This document shows, piece after piece, positions 1-3,828 of a DNA stretch of 10,199 bases. Origin of the DNA: JBFELO01 sp041552055 (GTDB lineage: Bacteria > Acidobacteriota > Thermoanaerobaculia > Thermoanaerobaculales > Sulfomarinibacteraceae); the NCBI GenBank assembly GCA_041552055.1, contig JBFELO010000161.1, positions 1-10,199 of the forward strand. The letters run 5' to 3'. The translations under genes were made by a program, and so were the position numbers. The notes below the pieces were generated by a model, which saw nothing but the letters and a program-made list of their open reading frames with translations, was not told the origin of the DNA and made no database searches. Numbering within the stretch: position 1 is the first letter of the stretch; the number at the start of each line of letters is the position of its first letter.

Positions 1-344
1 CCCTCGGTAAGCCATTTCGTGACGGAGCTGCCGTGTTTGCCGATCAAAGTGGCGATGTCGCAGGCCCTGGATCCGTATCGTGAAGCGGCAAGCGTCGACA
101 AGACGATTCGGCCACGAGTCTGGTCCGGGGAACGGAAACCTGACGCCAAGTCGTCAATCGTATATCCGGAGGCCTCCTCGAATGGAAGACCAACTCAGCG
201 ACACGTGATATGTGGCTCCAGGGATAGACAGGCGAGGATGTCTTGGCATGGGATTCCCTGCATGCGTGGACGGGACAACCCGATTCTACGCAGCTCCCCT
301 CACAAATCAAAAAACGCGGAAATGTGGACGTGGGACCCTTTGTG
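1..344. other. Gap with no recognisable gene
   Basis: I see no convincing gene here. One plus-strand frame is open through the whole stretch to 348, but its translation has low-complexity composition, no known motif, no ribosome site, and it would run tail-to-tail into the phosphatase gene. The minus-strand frame is equally unconvincing. The stretch holds a small palindrome GGAGGCCTCC at 168-177, a six-base T run on the minus strand near 309-314, and one copy of a 20-bp repeat at 319-338. CACAAA (301-306) and TTTGTG (339-344) could pair around that copy in the 3' UTR of the phosphatase transcript. Confidence 0.5.
319..338 (-). repeat. 20-bp 3'-end repeat, copy A
   Basis: The plus strand reads GAAATGTGGACGTGGGACCC. 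It matches the copy at 3790-3809 at 17 of 20 positions and also resembles the copy at 3089-3108. It lies 6 nt beyond the phosphatase stop codon. On the transcript strand it reads GGGTCCCACGTCCACATTTC, followed shortly by a T6 run. A role in transcription termination or RNA processing is possible but not shown. Confidence 0.55.
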
Positions 345-1325
345 TTAGCGGGGGGTGCGGCGCTGGAGAACGATCAAGCTGAGGTCGTCGTCGAGGCGTT
401 CCAGGTCGTGGAAGCCCTCGATCGCGTGCAGGATGTTGTCGGCGATCTCCGGCGCTGGGCCGCCGGGTCGCAACACGTCGGCGATCCGGTCCCCCCCGAA
501 CTCCTCCCCGACGTCGTTGCACAGCTCGACCAGCCCGTCCGAGTACAGCAGGAGAGTATCGCCCTTGGCGAGGCGAGTTTCTCCCCCCGCCCAGAGTGCC
601 CCGGTGATCAGCGCGACCGGCGGTCCGGTGGATTCAAGGCTCTCCACCGAGCCGTCCTCCCTGCACAGCAGCATCGGCTGATGCCCGGCGGAGACGTAGT
701 CGATGCTGCCGTCGTCCGCGATCCTCAGGAAGACGCCGGTGGCGTAGAGGAACGTCGAGTCGTCGGGGTTGCGGGCGGCCTGGAATCGGTTCTCGAGCTG
801 CCTTGGGATCTCGGTGAGCGGCAGCCCCGGGTCCACCTCGGCCAGCAGTAGCTTCATGACCACGGAGGCGAACCCGGCCCGCACCCCGTGACCCGAGACG
901 TCGATCAGCCACAGCGTGAGCGTTCCATTGCCCTCGCCGCGCCAGCCGAACAGGTCACCGGAAAGGAGGCAGTAGGACTCGAGTACCGCCGCCGCGTCGA
1001 CAGGCGTGTCCGGCGGCAATCCGCGTGGCAAGAGGTGGAACTGCACCGCATGACCCAGTCGCAGGGTCTCGTCCATGTCGGGAAACAGGTGTGGGCGGTA
1101 GAGGAACGTCAGTGGCTCCTCGACGTCCTGCCGGACCGTGTGTCGGTCGCCGGCCTGACCGAGGTCGGGTAGCGGACGACGGCCGGCGTCACGAATCGTC
1201 TCGGCGAGGAGATCGCCGAGGCGGTTGCCCGCGATCGGCTCGTCAAGAAGGAAACTCCCGGACAGCTGATGCAACAGGTCGTCTACCGTGGAATCGTCAG
1301 CGTGGGAGGTCATCGGAGTATCCAT
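345..1325 (-). CDS. SpoIIE-type PP2C protein phosphatase
   Basis: Predicted cytoplasmic Ser/Thr phosphatase of the SpoIIE/RsbU branch of PP2C, about 326 residues. Residues 83-105 (DMDETLRLGHAVQFHLLPRG) resemble the switch helix before SpoIIE catalytic domains. Metal-ligand motifs follow in order: SGD with D124, DVSGHG with D142 (18 residues later, the usual spacing), SAGHQP at 212-217, LLLYSDGLVE with D263, and DDDLSLIVL with D313. All core acidic residues are present, so it should be active. The first ~80 residues show no known sensor, receiver or membrane domain. The frame extends upstream to 1442 inside the insertion sequence; I chose the ATG at 1325 because the extra residues look non-coding. 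A second ATG at 1313 is possible, and neither has a clear ribosome site. Members usually dephosphorylate anti-anti-sigma proteins; no such partner is visible here, though two kinases and a sigma remnant lie nearby. Confidence 0.88.
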   Translation of the reverse strand: MDTPMTSHADDSTVDDLLHQLSGSFLLDEPIAGNRLGDLLAETIRDAGRRPLPDLGQAGDRHTVRQDVEEPLTFLYRPHLFPDMDETLRLGHAVQFHLLPRGLPPDTPVDAAAVLESYCLLSGDLFGWRGEGNGTLTLWLIDVSGHGVRAGFASVVMKLLLAEVDPGLPLTEIPRQLENRFQAARNPDDSTFLYATGVFLRIADDGSIDYVSAGHQPMLLCREDGSVESLESTGPPVALITGALWAGGETRLAKGDTLLLYSDGLVELCNDVGEEFGGDRIADVLRPGGPAPEIADNILHAIEGFHDLERLDDDLSLIVLQRRTPR

Positions 1326-1416
1326 TGTACTGTTGATGCGATTCGCTGGCGCGCACTGCATGCAATGATGCGGATGTGTGATGGGTGCAACGTTCACATG
1401 TGCTGATGTGTCAGCG

Positions 1417-1455
1417 TGACGTGCTCCCCATCTTCGTACCACGAGGAATGAGAGG
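1417..1455. repeat. Terminal inverted repeat of the IS, orfB side
   Basis: It begins TGACGTGCTCCCC and ends AATGAGAGG. It pairs with the reverse complement of 2635-2674. The outer 13 bases match except one, the middle is diverged, and the inner nine bases are identical. Confidence 0.8.
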
Positions 1456-1457
1456 AA

Positions 1458-2351
1458 TCAACACGACTGATGCTCCTCGTGAGCCCCGATGGGGGAAGCA
1501 AGCAGGACGGAGGCCGACGGAGTCGGCCGGAGGACTGCTTGCTCGGCGAACTCGGCGGGGGGCTTCCCTCCGAGTGATGAATGCGGCCTGAAGTGGTTGT
1601 AGTCGTATCGCCAGATCTCGATTGATTTACGGGCGTCGTCGAGGGTCGTGAACCAATGCAGATTCAGGCACTCATCGTGGAACCTTCCATTGAAGCTCTC
1701 GATGAAGCAGTTCTCGATTGGCCGACCTGGGCGAATGAACCTCAACTCGACATTGTGCTCGCAGGCCCATTGGTCAAGGGCTTTGCTGGTGAATTCGGGC
1801 CCGTTATCGACAACGATCCGCCTCGGCAGTGGGCGCGTCAGCGCGATCTCGCTCAACACTCGGCCGACCCTGTGACCTGAAATTGAGGTGTCAACCTCGA
1901 TGGCCAGACACTCCCTGGTGGCGTCATCGACGATATTCAGCGTCCTCATTCGTCGACCGCTCGCCAGGACATCGTTCATGAAGTCCATCGACCACTGTTC
2001 GTTTGCTATCGTTGGTACCACCCTGGGTCGGCGATTCGCCTGTGCGACTCGTTTCCGCTTCTTTCGGCGAACGGCCAATCCCAGCTCCGTGTAGACCCGG
2101 TACACGCGTTTGTGGTTGATCTTGCGCCCTTCTCTGCGAACCATGAGATGCAGCCGGCGATACCCGTATCTCGGCTTCATCGCCGCCAGATCCGGCAGCC
2201 TCATCACCAACCATTGGTTTGTTGTACTCACCCGAGGCCGATAGCGCATTGTCGATCGACTGATGCCGACCACATCACAGGCCCGTCGCTCACTCAAACC
2301 AAAGCGATCCCGGATTCGGCTCACCGCCTCGCGCCGGGCCGCAGGCGTCAA
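1458..2351 (-). CDS. IS3-family transposase OrfB, DDE integrase domain
   Basis: Catalytic part of the transposase, 297 residues from a TTG codon. An N-terminal helix-turn-helix-like segment (residues 1-40, LSERRACDVVGISRSTMRYR) precedes a charged linker (RRKKRKR, 95-101) and an RNase-H-fold integrase core. The triad is visible: D123 in WSMDF, D182 in VVDNGPEF, and E218 in CFIESFNGRF. The second Asp and the Glu are 35 residues apart, the D-D(35)E spacing of IS3-type enzymes. The C-terminal YDYNHFRPHSSLGG motif is present. No frameshift or internal stop is seen, so the gene looks functional. Its start overlaps the orfA stop, in the -1 frame relative to orfA, so it is probably made as an OrfAB fusion by frameshifting or by coupled reinitiation. 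It is most like IS407-group OrfB. Confidence 0.95.
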   Translation of the reverse strand: MTPAARREAVSRIRDRFGLSERRACDVVGISRSTMRYRPRVSTTNQWLVMRLPDLAAMKPRYGYRRLHLMVRREGRKINHKRVYRVYTELGLAVRRKKRKRVAQANRRPRVVPTIANEQWSMDFMNDVLASGRRMRTLNIVDDATRECLAIEVDTSISGHRVGRVLSEIALTRPLPRRIVVDNGPEFTSKALDQWACEHNVELRFIRPGRPIENCFIESFNGRFHDECLNLHWFTTLDDARKSIEIWRYDYNHFRPHSSLGGKPPAEFAEQAVLRPTPSASVLLASPIGAHEEHQSC

Positions 2352-2357
2352 AATTTT
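2348..2357 (-). promoter_or_regulatory. Possible -1 frameshift or reinitiation site between orfA and orfB
   Basis: The coding strand reads AAAATTTTGA, ending in the orfA stop TGA. The orfB frame is -1 relative to orfA, and its TTG shares bases with that stop. A tandem slip on AAA TTT would leave the first codon perfectly re-paired but the second mismatched at one base, so this is not the canonical heptamer. Reinitiation at the overlapping TTG is an equally good reading. Confidence 0.4.
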
Positions 2358-2614
2358 CTTGACAGCACGTCCTTGAGGGCCTGCTTGTCCAGGGTCAGCT
2401 CTGCGACCGCCGCCTTCAGTCGGCGATTCTCGACCTCGAGCTCTTTCAGCCGGCGTGCTTCACTGACGTCCATGCCTCCGTACTTCGCCTTCCACCGGTA
2501 GTAGGTGTTCTCCGCGATTCCGACGTCCCGGCATACGTCCCTTACCAGCTCGCCAGCCTCGACCCGCCCTAGTACCCGAATGATCTGTTCCTCACTGAAT
2601 CGACTCTTCCGCAT
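2348..2614 (-). CDS. IS3-family transposase OrfA, helix-turn-helix protein
   Basis: Small DNA-binding component of the transposase, 88 residues. It opens MRKSRFSEEQIIRVLGRVEA, the typical IS407-group OrfA start. A helix-turn-helix (about 10-45, including DVGIAENTYYRWKAKYGG) should bind the terminal repeats. Residues 53-85 (RRLKELEVENRRL and following) form a leucine-zipper-like coiled coil for multimerisation with OrfB or OrfAB. The ATG at 2614 is preceded by AAGGAG with 6 nt spacing, a clear ribosome site. The gene overlaps the next frame by 4 nt. It appears intact. Confidence 0.93.
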   Translation of the reverse strand: MRKSRFSEEQIIRVLGRVEAGELVRDVCRDVGIAENTYYRWKAKYGGMDVSEARRLKELEVENRRLKAAVAELTLDKQALKDVLSRKF

Positions 2615-2634
2615 GACGCGCTCCTTCGGTCCAG

Positions 2635-2674
2635 CCTCTCATTATCCCTGGACCAGTTTCCGGGGTGCACGTCA
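2635..2674. repeat. Terminal inverted repeat of the IS, orfA side
   Basis: Read on the minus strand it begins TGACGTGCACCCC and ends AATGAGAGG, matching the opposite end at 1417-1455. Its outermost TGA supplies the stop codon of the truncated sigma gene. Confidence 0.8.
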
Positions 2675-2827
2675 CTGAACCACGTCCTCCGGGTCCGGGG
2701 CGGCGGTCACCGACCGTGCCAGCGCGAGCAGCCGCCTCCAGTGGCGGGCGGCCAGCTCCGAGAACGCCTCCCGATCGCCATCGACCGCCCTCCGCACCAA
2801 CAGTCCCGGGTCGTCCATCACTGACAT
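2675..2827 (-). pseudogene. ECF sigma factor, N-terminal fragment cut by the IS
   Basis: The 51 codons read MSVMDDPGLLVRRAVDGDRE and continue with AFSELAARHWRRLLALAR and PEDVVQ. This is the start of sigma region 2 of an extracytoplasmic-function sigma-70 factor, from the first helix to the conserved AEDVVQ-like turn. The next codon should continue with a segment like EAFLRAW, but the frame meets the IS end and stops at its TGA (2674-2672). The promoter-melting part of region 2, region 2.4 and all of region 4 are absent, so the product cannot act as a sigma factor. No matching C-terminal half appears on the other side of the IS, down to the phosphatase gene. Start choice is uncertain: ATG at 2818 or TTG at 2869 are alternatives, and no strong ribosome site is seen. 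Confidence 0.75.
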
Positions 2828-2892
2828 GACGATCTGACCGGCGTGATTCGTTGACACGAAGGAGCACAAACCGTGAGGGGAGGGGAGGTGTC

Positions 2893-2920
2893 GGCACCCA
2901 TGGTTGTGGGATTGTGATCA
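2893..2920 (-). repeat. GGGTGCC-type intergenic element
   Basis: On the plus strand GGCACCCATGG is followed by ATTGTGA at 2911-2917, inside TGATCA-containing sequence. On the gene strand this is TCACAAT followed by CCATGGGTGCC. The same pairing of TCACAAT with ATGGGTGCC, same orientation, recurs at 3802-3831 and 8648-8670. It lies 66 bp upstream of the sigma fragment. Confidence 0.5.
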
Positions 2921-2999
2921 GTATCGGTGCCGAGCTTCGGAAACCTAGAAAGTTGGGGCATACACCGCCCATCGTTCAACTTGCTGGGCTTCTCAAGCC

Positions 3000-3020
3000 T
3001 GGCACTCATACAATTGTGAG
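3000..3020 (-). repeat. Degenerate GTGCCA-type intergenic element
   Basis: On the plus strand TGGCACTCAT is followed by ATTGTGA (3013-3019), overlapping the palindrome ACAATTGT. It resembles the TGGCACCCAT plus ATTGTGA elements elsewhere but has one changed base in the core and a shorter spacer, so it may be a decayed copy. Confidence 0.35.
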
Positions 3021-3078
3021 CTTCTGGATGTCGCGACCACGGGCACCGACAGGCAACACGTAGAATTCGAGCGAACAA

Positions 3079-3096
3079 CACAATTCAACAATTGTG
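3079..3096 (-). other. Small hairpin in the 3' region of the DUF2938 gene
   Basis: CACAATT and AATTGTG (7-bp stem) flank a 4-nt loop. It begins 27 nt after the stop codon of the DUF2938-like gene and overlaps the 20-bp repeat at 3089-3108. The stem is AT-rich and not followed by a long T run, so it is a weak terminator candidate at best. Confidence 0.4.
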
Positions 3097-3108
3097 GACG
3101 GCGCACCC
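3089..3108 (-). repeat. 20-bp 3'-end repeat, copy B
   Basis: The plus strand reads CAATTGTGGACGGCGCACCC, matching the copy at 3790-3809 at 17 of 20 positions. It lies 14 nt after the stop codon of the DUF2938-like gene, in the same orientation as the other two copies. Confidence 0.55.
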
Positions 3109-3122
3109 GCCTGAGATCAGTC

Positions 3123-3611
3123 TTAACCGAGCGAGAGCACCTTCGCGCTCCACCAGAGCCCGAAGCCGTAGAAGAGGTGGTTCATCAAGCTCGTTGTGCA
3201 CAGCTTCAACTCCGGTGGTCCCTTCAGGCCGAACACTCCGAAACCCAATGCGGGGTACACCAGGAACCAGGGGAAGACGGTGGTGGCGAACCCGTAGCCG
3301 AGCGCGGCGAGGAACGTACCGGGCGAGATGGCCAGCCAGCCGGTAGCGGCGACATAGAAGACCGCGAGTACGATTCCGATCGCATAGTGCCCGACCTGGG
3401 CGGCCCGTGTCTCGCCGGGCTGTTCCTGAGCGACAGCGATGTCCGCGTGGGCGAAGTGGCCCTGGGCGATTCCAAGGTACCACCGGCCGACCCACTGCCC
3501 CTTTGCACCCACGGTGAGACCCATCTTCCGGGAAGCGCTCGACAACACGTCCATCGTCACCGTGGCGGCAACACCCACGAGGATTCCGAATACAACCGTC
3601 TCACCGATCAC
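3123..3611 (-). CDS. DUF2938-like small integral membrane protein
   Basis: Predicted inner-membrane protein of 162 residues with about four hydrophobic helices (roughly 5-23, 74-95, 98-126 and 140-160). Hallmarks recalled from the DUF2938 family are present in order: a TMDV segment in helix one (19-22), VGRWYLG (41-47), GHFAHADIA (51-59), GHYAIGI (74-80), and a C-terminal LMNHLFYGFGLW segment. The biochemical role of this family is unknown and I infer none. The GTG start at 3611 is supported by GAGGGGAG at 3617-3624 with 5-nt spacing. The gene stands alone between the large kinase and the interrupted sigma gene. The gap upstream holds a long inverted repeat and a possible -10-like box. Confidence 0.8.
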   Translation of the reverse strand: MIGETVVFGILVGVAATVTMDVLSSASRKMGLTVGAKGQWVGRWYLGIAQGHFAHADIAVAQEQPGETRAAQVGHYAIGIVLAVFYVAATGWLAISPGTFLAALGYGFATTVFPWFLVYPALGFGVFGLKGPPELKLCTTSLMNHLFYGFGLWWSAKVLSLG

Positions 3612-3658
3612 GTTGGCTCCCCTCGTGCGAGGTGCTCCTGGATGGAAGGCCGAAGAGG

Positions 3659-3666
3659 ATGTTAGC
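3659..3666 (-). promoter_or_regulatory. Possible promoter box GCTAACAT upstream of the DUF2938 gene
   Basis: The minus strand reads TGCGCTAACATC, 47 nt upstream of the GTG start. Very similar boxes precede the two kinase genes (GGGCTAACATC at 6763-6770 and TGCGCTATCAT at 8557-8564), which suggests a shared extended -10-like signal. I see no consistent -35 at the usual distance. Confidence 0.35.
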
Positions 3667-3691
3667 GCATATCGAAAAAAGTGCCAGGAAT

Positions 3692-3808
3692 GGTGCCACG
3701 TTCATCATTCCACAGTTGTGGTTTGCGGGTGAAGTCACCTCGCGCAGTTCCGAGCGAAACGTGGGTCCCGAGGGATCCTCACCCTTCACCAACTGTGGAC
3801 GTGGCACC
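3692..3808. repeat. 25-bp interrupted inverted repeat after the large kinase
   Basis: The right arm, 3784-3808, is CTTCAC, CAACTGTGG and ACGTGGCACC in a row. All 25 bases have complements in the left arm: GGTGCCACGT (3692-3701), CCACAGTTG (3710-3718) and GTGAAG (3729-3734), separated by insertions of 8 and 10 nt. The 49-nt loop (3735-3783) contains a further near-palindrome, GGGTCCCGAGGGATCC. The structure fills most of the gap between the two genes. It could be a structured 3' UTR, a decayed terminator, or a miniature mobile or REP-like sequence. Confidence 0.65.
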
Positions 3809-3809
3809 C
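3790..3809 (-). repeat. 20-bp 3'-end repeat, copy C
   Basis: The plus strand reads CAACTGTGGACGTGGCACCC. It is 19 nt after the stop codon of the large kinase and forms most of the right arm of the inverted repeat 3692-3808. Together with ATTGTCA at 3825-3831, it also has the TGGCACCCAT plus ATTGTGA-like layout of the other intergenic elements. Confidence 0.6.
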
Positions 3810-3828
3810 ATCGCACCCGGTGTGATTG

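Larger units (their letters stand above)
1417..2674 (-). mobile_element. IS3-family (IS407-group-like) insertion sequence
   Basis: This is a complete element of 1258 bp with both transposase frames. Both ends begin, reading inward, with TGACGTGC followed by one mismatch and CCCC (12 of 13 bases match), and both contain AATGAGAGG about 31 bases in. Size, TG...CA ends, overlapping orfA/orfB and protein sequence fit the IS407 group of the IS3 family. Flanking 4-mers are AGCG at 1413-1416 and CTGA at 2675-2678, so no target duplication is visible although the group normally makes one of about 4 bp. The element interrupts an ECF sigma gene on its upstream side and lies 91 bp upstream of the phosphatase start. 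Confidence 0.92.

Noticed and set aside
19..348. Open plus-strand frame covering the left edge
   Set aside because: It has no family resemblance, a composition unlike the real genes here, no ribosome site, and it ends inside the repeat and stop-codon region of the phosphatase.
243..851. A 202-codon plus-strand frame
   Set aside because: It is opposite the phosphatase, whose catalytic motifs are clear on the minus strand.
1413..2678. Target-site duplication around the IS
   Set aside because: Flanks AGCG and CTGA do not match at 3, 4 or 5 bp.
3079..3096. Rho-independent terminator
   Set aside because: The hairpin is AT-rich and lacks a following T run, so I list it only as a hairpin.
3675..3690. 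Sigma-54 promoter suggested by CTGGCAC on the minus strand
   Set aside because: The -12 GC is absent at the required distance (GA instead), and the TGGCAC-like sequence is explained by the recurrent intergenic element.
3601..3816. A 71-codon minus-strand frame
   Set aside because: It starts inside the GGGTGCCAC repeat, spans the inverted repeat and runs into the start of the DUF2938 gene. It is explained by the repeat's chance openness.
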